Source of the DNA: W589 sp964611805
GTDB taxonomy: Bacteria; Chloroflexota; Dehalococcoidia; Dehalococcoidales; Fen-1064
Direction of reading: 5' to 3'
DNA: 27,429 nucleotides
Assembly: GCA_964611805.1 (NCBI GenBank)
Contig: CAZTBG010000029.1
Coordinates: forward strand, 1-27,429
This document shows positions 16,637-24,906 of the stretch, piece after piece. The translations under genes were made by a program, and so were the position numbers. The notes below the pieces were generated by a model, which saw only the letters and a program-made list of their open reading frames with translations, made no database searches and was not told the DNA's origin. Positions within the stretch are counted from its first letter, which is position 1. Each line of letters starts with the position of its first letter.

Positions 16637-18028
16637 TTATTTCCTTCGCTTCTGTAGCTTATACCAGGGGTGGAAACTAACGATACATTGGGAACAGATT
16701 TCCTTATTTATCGCACCATTTACGGTCATGTTTATAGCCATCAGCTGGTCGGCAAGCAGGTAAGGAAGGAGAAAGTGCTCTTTAACATATTGCCTACCTT
16801 TCTCCCCGACGGCTGCAGCAGCTTCAGGATTTTCCAGTAAAGAAAGTACTTTCTTTGCCGTTCTGTATGGTGTCTTGTAGAAGTACCCGGTCTCGTCTTC
16901 CCTGATTTGAAGAGGTATGGCACCTACTTCAGCAGCTATTACCGGTTTGCCTTTCCACAATGCCTCAGTAACCACCAGCCCGAAGCCTTCCCTCGTCGAT
17001 GGTTGCATGATAACGCGGGCAGCCCGTTGGATTGCATTTACCTCTCTATGGTTCTCCAGACGGTCCGCCAGCGAGAGATTGAGCACACGGATGTCCTTAT
17101 CATCCTTTATTTCGTCATATATATTGGCCAGAATCCTCTCACCCTCAGGGTCGTCGGCAGCCAGGGCGCCCGCCAGTATCAGCTGGCACTCCTTCTCCTC
17201 TCTGACCCGACGAAAAACGGCGATAGTCCTGTCTATCCCTTTCCAGGGGTCAAACCTGCCTACCTGGGCGATTATAGGAACACCAGGGTCTATCTGGTAC
17301 TTGGCGAGAACGCTGTCTATCTCAGCCTGTGTCAGTTCCCGGTTCTTCTCGGAAAGGGGGTCAATGTAGGGAGGAATGATGAACTTGGGCAGAGGCCAGA
17401 GTGATACGATATAGTGTGCTGCCGTAAATATGGCGGCGTCATAATATTCCATCCAACGCGTGACGAAACCAAAGAGCCCGGGATTGGTCGTTAGAGTCTC
17501 CTCTTCAACATCAATGTGACATCTCCATAGCCATTTCTGCCCCTCCTGCCGAAGCCACTGGGCCAGGCCTAAAGGCTGCGGGTCATGAATCAGCACTACA
17601 TCTGGACGATAGTCAATGATGTTCGTGTCACAGCATCTGGCAATATTATCGGTATAGGTTTGTTCCATCCCCGGAGTGAATTCCCCCTCTTTGCCCTGCA
17701 GCAGATTATGCAAGCTCTTCGTGCACTCAAAGTATTCCTCGTCACCCTGGACAACCTTCCATTCGGCGTCAATGCCAAGCTCATTTAAAAGGGGGATGGA
17801 GCTATAGAGAATCTCGGCCACACCACCACCTTCGGCAGTAGAATTTATCTCCAGCAGCTTCAGACCTTTTATCTTTTGGGCCGCCCTGTACAGCCTTTCT
17901 ATTTTATCATCACCCACGATAGCAGCATAGGCCTTCACCGGAGGAGTCGATAGAGGACAGAAGTCCTTTCTCTTGCTGTAGACCGTACCATCAGCCAGGA
18001 TAGACGTGCCATCATTCGGTTCTACCAT
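16637..18028 (-). CDS. treT: GT4 glycosyltransferase, TreT-like (trehalose-synthase type), copy B
   Basis: The 463-residue protein is a second TreT-like enzyme. Visible motifs are INSTAEGGGVAEIL (61-74), VLIHDPQPL (near 145-153), RCHIDVEEE (near 169-177), AQVGRFDPWKGIDRTI (near 254-269) and the EX7E pair E347/E355 (TREGFGLVVTEALWKG). These match retaining GT4 transferases that condense NDP-glucose with glucose. Compared with copy A it has about 25 extra residues at the N-terminus and a basic tail ending KLQKRRK. AGGTGAGGG lies seven bases before the ATG. A TTGAGG/TATAAT promoter precedes it, and an intrinsic terminator follows, so it is probably transcribed alone. It is divergent from otsAB. 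The symbol is my best guess; a different acceptor is possible. Confidence 0.85.
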   Translation of the reverse strand: MVEPNDGTSILADGTVYSKRKDFCPLSTPPVKAYAAIVGDDKIERLYRAAQKIKGLKLLEINSTAEGGGVAEILYSSIPLLNELGIDAEWKVVQGDEEYFECTKSLHNLLQGKEGEFTPGMEQTYTDNIARCCDTNIIDYRPDVVLIHDPQPLGLAQWLRQEGQKWLWRCHIDVEEETLTTNPGLFGFVTRWMEYYDAAIFTAAHYIVSLWPLPKFIIPPYIDPLSEKNRELTQAEIDSVLAKYQIDPGVPIIAQVGRFDPWKGIDRTIAVFRRVREEKECQLILAGALAADDPEGERILANIYDEIKDDKDIRVLNLSLADRLENHREVNAIQRAARVIMQPSTREGFGLVVTEALWKGKPVIAAEVGAIPLQIREDETGYFYKTPYRTAKKVLSLLENPEAAAAVGEKGRQYVKEHFLLPYLLADQLMAINMTVNGAINKEICSQCIVSFHPWYKLQKRRK

Positions 18029-18336
18029 TCAAAAACCCTCACCTCAGAGGACTCGTGACCTAAAACTGGACTACTCTCAGCGCATGTGCTAAACTACTAC
18101 GCCTGTGAGCATTATAACAGCCACGAACACTGACCTCAATACCATGTATCCGTCTGGCACCGAAAGATACTTAAAATCTCTGGCGACTGACTCACAGCAA
18201 GCAGGCGTGGATAATATATGGTAGAATAACGATAGCTATCTTCACCAGTAGTGCCCCCCTTAAATCTATTCTGGGGCAAGAGCTTCCATATGTTAATGAT
18301 ACAGGGTAGTGATACAGGGGGCAGGAGGTAGGCCAT
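18029..18336. other. 308-base divergent intergenic region between TreT-like copy B and otsAB
   Basis: The left side contains the minus-strand promoter of copy B. Toward otsAB there is a GATAGCTATC palindrome (18231-18240) and a direct repeat of GATACAGGG at 18299-18307 and 18312-18320, shortly before the AGGAGG of otsAB. I found no convincing -35/-10 pair for otsAB. Confidence 0.55.
18111..18139 (-). promoter_or_regulatory. Sigma-70 promoter of TreT-like copy B
   Basis: On the minus strand TTGAGG (18134-18139), 17 bases, then TATAAT (18111-18116). The -10 is perfect and the -35 matches four of six. The leader would be about 76 bases. Confidence 0.7.
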
Positions 18337-20583
18337 ATGTCTAGGCTATTGCTCGTTTCTAACCGGTTACCGGTTAGCATCGAAAAAAGTAAAAGAGGGT
18401 TGCGTTTCGAGACCAGTGTTGGGGGACTGGCTACGGGTCTGAGCACGTTCTACAAATCACGTAATAGTACCTGGATTGGATGGCCTGGCATCGACCTGGA
18501 TACGGTAGGGGACAAATTAAATGATGTCATGGCAAAGCTGCGAGAGCAAAGATTGCACCCAGTCTCTATCTCTGAGCAGGACTTTGAAGGTTACTATCAC
18601 GAATTCTCTAATAAGACCATCTGGCCCCTTTTTCACTACTTTCCCTTATACGCATTATACGATACGGAGTCATGGCGGGCTTATACACGAGTTAACGAAG
18701 CCTTCGCTAAGGCAGTCGTGAAAGTTGCCCGCGACGGTGACATCATCTGGGTGCATGATTATCACCTCATGCTATTGCCACGACTCATCAGGAGGAAGCT
18801 GGAGAACGCCACAATAGGGTTTTTCCTGCACATTCCCTTCCCATCCCTTGAAGTGTTTCGCTTACTGCCATGGCGCAGTGAAATTTTGCAAGGGCTTCTG
18901 GGCGCAGACCTGGTCGGCTTTCACACCTATGATTATGCCGGGCATTTCCTTGATAGCGTTCGTAATCTACTGGGCCACGAGGCTACCATGGGGCAAATCA
19001 CCGCTGATGACCGCCTGGTGAAAGTAGATATCTTCCCTATGGGAATCGACTATGAGCGCTATTCCAGCGCTGCCCGAAACCGAAAAGTTAGCTCAGAGGC
19101 CAGTGAGTTCCGCGAGAGGCTGGGGGGCCGCAAGGTAATACTGTCAATAGACCGTCTCGATTACACCAAGGGCATCCTCGAGCGACTCGCAGCCTATAAT
19201 CTCTTTCTCGAAAGGCACCCGGGACAGAGAGAAAGGCTGGTTCTTGTTCTGGTTGTAGTCCCCTCCCGAACCCTGGTGGAACAATATGCCCTGCTTAAAA
19301 GTGAAATAGACGAGCTTGTCGGTGCAATCAATGGGAAATACGGCACGATGGGCTGGACTCCTATCTGGTATCTCTACCGTTCTTTACCATTCCACTCCCT
19401 TGTGGCCATGTACTGTATCGCTGACGTCGCGCTGGTGACTCCAGTACGAGACGGGATGAACCTCATCGCAAAGGAGTACATAGCGACCAGGTCAGATGGT
19501 AAAGGAGTCCTGATACTCAGCGAGACCGCCGGCGCTGCTAGGGAGCTGGGGGAGGCCATTGTTATAAATGTCAATAACCAGGAAGAGATGGTACAGGCGC
19601 TGGAAAGAGCCCTGGCAATGCCGGAGGAGGAACAGATTGAGAACAACAGGACGATGCAGAAACGCCTGATGCGCTATAACGTGCAGCGGTGGGCTGAGGA
19701 GTTTATCGACAGGCTGCTCCAGACCAAGAAACTGCAAGTAGAGGCGGAAGTGAAGACACTGACTTCCCAAGAACAAAGGGGGTTGGTCAATGACTTCTTA
19801 CAAAGCAGCCGAAGGCTAATTCTGCTTGATTACGATGGCACGCTTGTATCCTTTACGGGAAAGCCGGCGTGGGCAAGGCCAAGTGATGAGATCACAACGT
19901 TGCTCCAGGGACTCGCTGGGGACCCTCGTAACCAGGTGGTACTCATCAGCGGACGGGAAAAGGACTCCATAGACGAATGGTTTGGCAGCATGAACATTGG
20001 ACTGGTCGCCGAACATGGCGTGTGGGTTAAAGACGAGGGTGGTGAGTGGGAGCAAACGCTGGAAATAACTAATGAATGGAAGGAAGAAGTACGCCCAATC
20101 CTTGAACTCTGGGTGGACAGGACCCCCGGCTCATTCATCGAGGAAAAGAAGTTCTCTCTGGTCTGGCACCACAGGAGGTGTAACCCCTCACTCAGTGAAG
20201 TGAGAGCCAGGGAACTGGTGAAGGAACTCACGCACCTCACAGCCAATCTCAACCTCCATGTGCTGGAGGGCAGTAGAGTGGTTGAGGTCAAGAATGTCGG
20301 TGTTAACAAAGGGCAGGCGGCCTCACGGTGGCTCTCAAGAGAGAAGTGGGACTTTATACTGGCAGCTGGAGATGACCTGACCGATGAAGACGTCTTTCGG
20401 GTGCTCCCCGCCACGGCGTGGTCAATTAAGGTCGGCTTTGGTGCATCCGGTGCCAGATTTTGTCTCGGCTCCCCAACCCAGGTAAGGTCCCTGCTAAAAG
20501 AAATGATTAGTGCGCCGTTACTGCCGCAGCGGCAAATAACTATGTCAGGAATTCTACAGAGGCACGAGCGCTTCGGCTACTGA
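18337..20583 (+). CDS. otsAB: Fused trehalose-6-phosphate synthase/phosphatase (OtsA-OtsB)
   Basis: The first 460 or so residues are a GT20 trehalose-6-phosphate synthase, which joins NDP-glucose and glucose 6-phosphate. Key elements are R10 (SNRLPV), GGLATGL (29-35), D141 (WVHDYH), H165 (FLHIPFPS), R273 and K279 (DRLDYTKG), and D372/E380 (RDGMNLIAKEY). From about 490 on is a HAD-type trehalose-6-phosphatase with DYDGT (498-502), SGR (538-540), EHG (559-561) and GDDLTDE (678-684). Both active sites look complete, so one polypeptide should convert the precursors to trehalose. AGGAGG lies eight bases before the ATG. It is divergent from the TreT-like genes. At 748 residues it has the expected length for such a fusion. 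The last 20 residues look like an unstructured tail. Confidence 0.96.
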   Translation: MSRLLLVSNRLPVSIEKSKRGLRFETSVGGLATGLSTFYKSRNSTWIGWPGIDLDTVGDKLNDVMAKLREQRLHPVSISEQDFEGYYHEFSNKTIWPLFHYFPLYALYDTESWRAYTRVNEAFAKAVVKVARDGDIIWVHDYHLMLLPRLIRRKLENATIGFFLHIPFPSLEVFRLLPWRSEILQGLLGADLVGFHTYDYAGHFLDSVRNLLGHEATMGQITADDRLVKVDIFPMGIDYERYSSAARNRKVSSEASEFRERLGGRKVILSIDRLDYTKGILERLAAYNLFLERHPGQRERLVLVLVVVPSRTLVEQYALLKSEIDELVGAINGKYGTMGWTPIWYLYRSLPFHSLVAMYCIADVALVTPVRDGMNLIAKEYIATRSDGKGVLILSETAGAARELGEAIVINVNNQEEMVQALERALAMPEEEQIENNRTMQKRLMRYNVQRWAEEFIDRLLQTKKLQVEAEVKTLTSQEQRGLVNDFLQSSRRLILLDYDGTLVSFTGKPAWARPSDEITTLLQGLAGDPRNQVVLISGREKDSIDEWFGSMNIGLVAEHGVWVKDEGGEWEQTLEITNEWKEEVRPILELWVDRTPGSFIEEKKFSLVWHHRRCNPSLSEVRARELVKELTHLTANLNLHVLEGSRVVEVKNVGVNKGQAASRWLSREKWDFILAAGDDLTDEDVFRVLPATAWSIKVGFGASGARFCLGSPTQVRSLLKEMISAPLLPQRQITMSGILQRHERFGY

Positions 20584-20680
20584 CGAGAAAATATCCTTAG
20601 GCACCCGACTAGGTCGGATGAAGGTCTGTTGCTCGTTACCTCAAGTATATTGCTGGCGAAGCTCACGATTTGAATTGCTA

Positions 20681-21397
20681 TTATCTGTTTTGCATGATGA
20701 AGAAAACCGAACTATTGAGCTCAGGGTTCTTCTCAAACATGTCTATTTCTCGCTGGGAATTGTGAACTGCTTCAAGAACCTTCGGGTCATCAGCATATTC
20801 AGCTAGAGTTTCCGCAATGAGTTTTTTCAGTGGAGCAAAATACTCCGCCCTCCAGACGTCTTCGTTCAATAGGAAGTGACCAAGTAACTCGTAGCCGCAG
20901 CTTGCAATTAACCTCAGTTTCTCGTCGATGTTGCCCTGCTCGTCATGAACCACCATGTATCCATTCGGCTTAAGGAGCCGTCTCCATTCCCGGAGCCCCT
21001 TTTCAAAACCAACTACGTGTATACAGCCTTCAGACCAGATGATATCGAATCTCTCGTCAGAGAACTCCATATTGAAAACGGAACACTTCATTGTTTTAAC
21101 TCTATCCGATAATCCTGCCCGGAGGATCTTTTCAGCAAGTATATCCAGAGTAGACTGGTCAATATCCAACCCAATGATTTCTCCGTTGCTTAACCTCGCC
21201 AGCTCCATTGTCGGAACGCCGGAGCCACAGCCCACGTCAAGAATTCGTGGACTATCCATTTCTGGCAGCATGCGAAATGCCCTTCTTGTATATTTAAGGA
21301 GGCGCTTTCTTACCCGCTCTTTTTGCCTCTGAAAGCGTAGTTCTTGGCCTGCGATTGTCTTATCTCCGTTTCGGCAATTTTGTTCCGCCGCTTCCAT
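20681..21397 (-). CDS. Class I SAM-dependent methyltransferase (soluble)
   Basis: The 238-residue protein has the Rossmann methyltransferase motif I ILDVGCGSG (52-60), an acidic end of strand 2 in IIGLDIDQS, and IIWSEGCIHVVGFEKGLREWRRLLKPNGYMVVHDE, which is the usual post-I region. The substrate is not evident. The frame starts 88 bases inside the end of the ICMT-like gene. An alternative ATG at 21271, with AAGAAGGG upstream, would nearly remove the overlap but would also remove a basic helix (about 20-42) that such enzymes often have, so I keep the long start with reservation. It converges with otsAB; a short hairpin without a T-run (20605-20617) lies between the two stops. Confidence 0.83.
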   Translation of the reverse strand: MEAAEQNCRNGDKTIAGQELRFQRQKERVRKRLLKYTRRAFRMLPEMDSPRILDVGCGSGVPTMELARLSNGEIIGLDIDQSTLDILAEKILRAGLSDRVKTMKCSVFNMEFSDERFDIIWSEGCIHVVGFEKGLREWRRLLKPNGYMVVHDEQGNIDEKLRLIASCGYELLGHFLLNEDVWRAEYFAPLKKLIAETLAEYADDPKVLEAVHNSQREIDMFEKNPELNSSVFFIMQNR

Positions 21398-21885
21398 GCC
21401 CTGATGATTCCTAAGAAGATATTCATGCCGGGCACCCTTTGCATATAGTTGATATACTCATCGCCAAATTTTTCGACGAGGCGTTTATCTTCCTCTCTGG
21501 TGCTCAAGCACAGAAACACGGTTCCAATAGCACCCAAGATGGCAAATAGCCAGTGTGGATACAATAGCACAGTAGTTAGGAAAATCGCATAGATTCCCCC
21601 TGTGTATTGCGGGTGCCTGACGACAGCATAAATCCCGGTATCAACCAGACGAGTGGTATATACGAATGATTTACCCTTGGGGACGCCGCCGCGACGGGGG
21701 AAAAGGACTATCGGCGCCATCACCAGCACCATACCGAAAGCCCAGACTATACAACCTATGATAGTTAATACAAGGTATGATTCAACTTCCAGAACACCGG
21801 TTAAGACGAGGGGGTTTGCCGGGAAACAGACGATACACAGAATAGTAAATATTGAAGTCCAGAGGATTTCCCTCCAGTTTTTCAT
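21310..21885 (-). CDS. ICMT/PEMT-like integral membrane methyltransferase, copy 1
   Basis: The 191-residue protein has four or five hydrophobic segments and the signature of isoprenylcysteine carboxyl methyltransferase-like and phospholipid methyltransferase-like proteins: LVDTGIYAVVRHPQYTGGIYA near 81-101, then EEDKRLVEKFGDEYINYMQRVP near 131-152. These residues bind SAM at the membrane face. Bacterial members methylate varied or unknown substrates. It overlaps the downstream soluble methyltransferase by 88 bases and follows the hotdog gene by 82. A GGTGG lies before the ATG. A second protein of this family is at 25901-26470 and a broken third copy at 26497-26585. Confidence 0.85.
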   Translation of the reverse strand: MKNWREILWTSIFTILCIVCFPANPLVLTGVLEVESYLVLTIIGCIVWAFGMVLVMAPIVLFPRRGGVPKGKSFVYTTRLVDTGIYAVVRHPQYTGGIYAIFLTTVLLYPHWLFAILGAIGTVFLCLSTREEDKRLVEKFGDEYINYMQRVPGMNIFLGIIRAWKRRNKIAETEIRQSQAKNYAFRGKKSG

Positions 21886-21967
21886 CCGTAACCACCATTT
21901 ATTCAGTTAGTCTCTTTCTGGAATGATTGATGGAGAGCAAGCACGGCTCTCTTTACTTGGCACCCAT

Positions 21968-22384
21968 TCAGGTGTTTTCACCTTGAGCAACGGTCACGCC
22001 GTCCTGATTTTTAAGAGTCCACAAATAAGTCACGAATACCCTGTCGCCTTTTGAGGTCTCCTTTCTGCCGATTACTTCGGCTTCTGCACTCAGGGTATCG
22101 TATGGATAGACTGGAGAGAGTAATCTCAGATTGTTAAGTCCCGTGAATATGGCACTTCCCAGGAATTTGCCAAGCAAGGAGAACAATATCGCCAGTGACA
22201 TTGCTCCCGGTAGCAGTCTGCTTTTCATACCGAAAGCCTTGGCCGCTTCGTCGCTAAGAAAAGCTGCTCCCCTCATGCCAGTGATATTGCAGAAAATGTC
22301 CAATTCTGTGGGAGTAATGAGCCGCGTCTCGTCGCTCACATACTTCTCACCGATAACCCTGTCTGCAAGTCGTTTTTCTGCCAT
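21968..22384 (-). CDS. MaoC-like hotdog-fold protein, catalytic His apparently missing
   Basis: The 138-residue protein resembles the MaoC/R-specific enoyl hydratase group: an ITPTELDIFCNITG opening, a central helix, RLLPGAMSLAILFSLLG, and LLSPVYPYDTLSAEAEVIGRKE, where hydratases have VxPGDTLxxxxxV. The catalytic region normally reads with a His two residues before an Asp; here it is FLSDEAAKAFG, so the Asp is kept but the His is not. It may bind an acyl thioester without hydrating it. I use the ATG at 22384, with AGGGGGTG upstream; the TTG two codons earlier is less likely. It is the first of three close minus-strand genes with two methyltransferases. Confidence 0.7.
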   Translation of the reverse strand: MAEKRLADRVIGEKYVSDETRLITPTELDIFCNITGMRGAAFLSDEAAKAFGMKSRLLPGAMSLAILFSLLGKFLGSAIFTGLNNLRLLSPVYPYDTLSAEAEVIGRKETSKGDRVFVTYLWTLKNQDGVTVAQGENT

Positions 22385-22475
22385 CTTCAAGCACCCCCTT
22401 TTAAATGTATGACCCTTTCATTTGAAATATACCCTTATTAGCTTCAGACTATACTTATCCTTTAGTTGGAGCTGG

Positions 22476-23306
22476 CTACGGCAATGTAAAACGGGTACCG
22501 GCATTGTTCAGGAAGAAAATGTCTCCAAACTCTTGAGCCAATCGTGCCGAAGAATAGAAACCAGTACAATGGGAAACGCCCAGCCGTTGAATCCCCATGC
22601 CTCTGAGTTCGGCTGCGGTCTTCTCCATCCGTTCCTCAGAAGCCCCCAGGAGATGAGTGCCCCCAATAACAGCGTAGACCAGCTCTTTGCCGGTGAGGTT
22701 CTGCGCATGGCGCAGGGTATTAATGATGCCCCGGTGGGCACAACCAAGAATGACGACCAGGCCAAACTCGGTATCAATAATGAGTGCCAGGTCGTCGGCG
22801 AGAGGGTCCGGCTTAAGCTCACCACCTTCTTGAACAAACAGGTGACTGTCAATCTCTTCATAGCCAGTAACCATCGGGATTTCCCCGGTAGTCAGGATAT
22901 TCTCGGTGATATGGACCGACTCTCTCACCAGATTGAAGCGGGCTCCAAGAGCCTCCAGCTCCTCCCGTAAGAACGGAATCCTGATACTACGCGCGATTCC
23001 CCCCCTGCGTTTGGTATATTTATCCGCCCAGATATCGGGGTGGGCAATTATCTCCACATTGCCCGTCAAGCCGAGTACGTCTCGCAAGCCGCCGGTATGG
23101 TCGGCATGACTGTGGCTGAGCACTATCCGGTCGATAGATGTCAGGTCCACCTCCATCAGCCGGGCGTTGTGCACCGCCGTAAAGCTCAGTCCGGTATCCA
23201 CAAGAACTCGCACTCCGTCAGCCTCAACCAGAATGCTGAGTCCCCACTCTCCGAGGCAGCCGTAGTTTGCCGTGTTCTCACTTAGCGTGGTTATCTGTAT
23301 TTCCAT
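22476..23306 (-). CDS. Metallo-beta-lactamase-fold hydrolase (MJ0301/dihydropteroate-type group)
   Basis: The 276-residue protein carries HSHADHTGG (65-73), which binds a two-metal centre, and later CAHRGIINTL and GGTHLLG, which supply further ligands. The opening MEIQITTLSENTANYGCLGEWGLSILVE and the general length resemble the MBL group whose archaeal member MJ0301 takes part in the synthesis of a pterin precursor. That resemblance suggests, but does not show, a pterin-like substrate. The frame extends upstream to 23417, but that part runs into moaE and AAAGGA lies just before the ATG at 23306, so I use the short form. It begins 19 bases after the moaE stop and is probably cotranscribed. Confidence 0.83.
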   Translation of the reverse strand: MEIQITTLSENTANYGCLGEWGLSILVEADGVRVLVDTGLSFTAVHNARLMEVDLTSIDRIVLSHSHADHTGGLRDVLGLTGNVEIIAHPDIWADKYTKRRGGIARSIRIPFLREELEALGARFNLVRESVHITENILTTGEIPMVTGYEEIDSHLFVQEGGELKPDPLADDLALIIDTEFGLVVILGCAHRGIINTLRHAQNLTGKELVYAVIGGTHLLGASEERMEKTAAELRGMGIQRLGVSHCTGFYSSARLAQEFGDIFFLNNAGTRFTLP

Positions 23307-23325
23307 TAGTCCTTTCTCGCTTTCT

Positions 23326-23712
23326 CTACCCGTCCCGGTAGGTTTCTGTCTTCCGGGTAGGTAGTCTTTCTTTGAACTGGTCAATGATGTACTGGCAGGC
23401 AGCAAAGCCCTCACCACGATGGGCTGAGGCTACAGCAACCACCAGATTAATTTCCCCGACCTTCAGCTTGCCTATCCTGTGGGATATAGCGACGTTCTCT
23501 ATTGACCACCTGCGCCTGGCTTCATCGGCTATTTCTTGTAATGTGCTGGAAGCGCTTCCCCCAGGGTCTTGGTATTCTACCGAAAGAACCGGTCTACCCT
23601 GAGATTGGTTGCGAATCAGCCCGACGTAGGTGACGACACAGCCGCTACCGTCACTCTTCACCTTTCCAACTACTCGCTCGGGAGATAGCGGGGTTTCGGT
23701 AATTTCAATCAT
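23326..23712 (-). CDS. moaE: Molybdopterin synthase catalytic subunit MoaE
   Basis: MoaE, with the thiocarboxylated MoaD, inserts the dithiolene sulfurs to make molybdopterin. The 128-residue protein has GCVVTYVGLIRNQSQG (with the conserved Arg), VEYQDPGG, ISHRIGKLKVGEINLVV, SAHRGEGFAACQYIIDQFK and the final PTRKTE, where the two active-site lysines of E. coli MoaE (K119, K126) are matched by lysines. The ATG at 23712 and a GTG three codons earlier are both possible starts, and neither has a strong ribosome site. It is the first gene of a pair with the MBL-fold gene. Its product is needed for the pterin cofactor of the aldehyde oxidoreductase. moaD is not in the window. Confidence 0.92.
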   Translation of the reverse strand: MIEITETPLSPERVVGKVKSDGSGCVVTYVGLIRNQSQGRPVLSVEYQDPGGSASSTLQEIADEARRRWSIENVAISHRIGKLKVGEINLVVAVASAHRGEGFAACQYIIDQFKERLPTRKTETYRDG

Positions 23713-23766
23713 GTTAAACACTTTCAGAGATAATACTTACTATCTGTGGTATGGATTCCCCCAGTG

Positions 23767-23796
23767 AATTTATCATATTGGCGTCCTAGCGTTCAA
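23767..23796 (-). promoter_or_regulatory. Possible promoter of moaE
   Basis: On the minus strand TTGAAC (23791-23796), 18 bases, and TAAATT (23767-23772). Four of six positions match in each. It is the best pair in the gap before moaE. Confidence 0.4.
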
Positions 23797-23839
23797 CATT
23801 ACCCTCATCGTGTAGCTCAGCCAATTCCAGCCCTATCGC

Positions 23840-23862
23840 CAGCCAAAACAACGTTTCGGCTG
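23840..23862 (-). terminator. Hairpin after the lipoprotein gene
   Basis: On the minus strand CAGCCGAAAC, GTT, GTTTTGGCTG form a ten-pair stem with one G-U pair, eight bases past the lipoprotein stop. No T-run follows, so it may be an mRNA end-stabilising stem or a weak terminator. Confidence 0.4.
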
Positions 23863-23870
23863 TCGTGCCG

Positions 23871-24881
23871 TTATTGTGGTCGGAAGCTATAGATGACTTC
23901 ATCAATAATTGCCTCATGCTGCTGGAACAAGTCCGGGTAGGTGACTGCCATCACCCAGAAAGCCTGCTCTCCATTGATGGCGATGAGATACTTGCACTCA
24001 GTAGTATATCCGGGAGAAAGGTCCGACATTCCGGTGAATACCAGCTCATAGGCGTCGAGACCACCGACGGTCACGCTCCGTTTCGAAATGAGATTAAAAT
24101 TAGCCCAGTAACCAGAGGTAGGGATGTCCTCTACTATGCTATCAACATACTCCTGAAGGGTGGTGTCTTCCAGGCGCGGCTGCACAGAAATATGCACCGA
24201 TGGACTCTTCTCAGGGGGCGCGAAATAGCAAACATGCTCTGGACGCAATACCGGGTACTGGCACCACCCTTCGGGAATGGTAACGGAAAAGCCAGTGCCA
24301 GTATATGTGCCTCCCGGCCAGGGCTCCGGCGCAGCAAAGGTGAAGGTGGACAAGAGCTTGAAGCTGTCCATTATATCTTCTACAATCTCCTCCTGCTCAT
24401 CGAAAGCTCCAGGCTCCCCATGAACGCCATACCAGAAACCTTGTTGCCCGCGCACCAGTAAGACGAACCTGAATTTCTCGACTTGCCCTGTTCCAATGTC
24501 ACCTTTGGCCACTATCTCATGACCGGAAATACCTCCACCAACGCTTACAGTACGTCCTGAAATTGAATTGTATCCGGGCACAGAACTCAGGTATGTTTCA
24601 CCTTGAGCTATAAAGTCCGATGAGACAATCTCCTGGCATTCATACTGCAAATACACGCTGGCGGTAAGGAGTCCATCAGGGTCAGCGAATTCAATGGAAA
24701 ACTGTGTACCTGCCCCCTGTACGTTCTCCGACCACTCCTCTGGATACTCGATAGAGAAGCCATGCTCTGTGCTCTGGTAGAGTGTCATGTCTGAGGTCGT
24801 AGAAGTGCCGTTACAACTGGCAGATAATAAAGCCAGCAAAGTAAGACAGGCCGTTACTAACCAGATTGCTTTCTTTAGCAT
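23871..24881 (-). CDS. Lipoprotein with two repeated PsbP/DUF1795-like domains
   Basis: The 336-residue protein starts with a signal peptide (MLKKAIWLVTACLTLLALLSASC) in which C23 is the likely lipidated cysteine, although the residue at -3 is Ser in place of the usual Leu. The mature part contains two domains of about 145 residues that are alike: each has an opening GFS(I/V)...P(E)(E/G)W, a middle VxVGG...(H/Y)E(I/L)V, a QxFW strand and an ending EEIVEDIMDSFKL or EAIIDEVIYSFRP. This matches PsbP-like/DUF1795 domains of unknown role, often in Chloroflexota and cyanobacterial-type surface proteins. AGGGGGG lies before the ATG at 24881, favouring it over the ATG at 24899. It follows a membrane methyltransferase after 25 bases. 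Confidence 0.8.
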   Translation of the reverse strand: MLKKAIWLVTACLTLLALLSASCNGTSTTSDMTLYQSTEHGFSIEYPEEWSENVQGAGTQFSIEFADPDGLLTASVYLQYECQEIVSSDFIAQGETYLSSVPGYNSISGRTVSVGGGISGHEIVAKGDIGTGQVEKFRFVLLVRGQQGFWYGVHGEPGAFDEQEEIVEDIMDSFKLLSTFTFAAPEPWPGGTYTGTGFSVTIPEGWCQYPVLRPEHVCYFAPPEKSPSVHISVQPRLEDTTLQEYVDSIVEDIPTSGYWANFNLISKRSVTVGGLDAYELVFTGMSDLSPGYTTECKYLIAINGEQAFWVMAVTYPDLFQQHEAIIDEVIYSFRPQ

Positions 24882-24906
24882 CTTTCGCCCCCCTTGCATA
24901 TACTTC

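Noticed and set aside
19830..20414. 194-codon minus-strand open frame
   Set aside because: It is antisense to the phosphatase half of otsAB. The translation is Ser-rich with no recognisable motif.
20605..20617. CCGAC-TAG-GTCGG hairpin between otsAB and the methyltransferase
   Set aside because: Five-base arms and no T-run on either strand; not enough for a terminator call.
21933..21951. Inverted repeat GAGAGC/GCTCTC between the hotdog and ICMT-like genes
   Set aside because: On the coding (minus) strand no T-run follows, so it is not a terminator, and six-base arms are within chance.
22412..22423. TTTCA-TT-TGAAA palindrome upstream of the hotdog gene
   Set aside because: Too short and made of low-complexity AT sequence, with no promoter clearly aligned to it.
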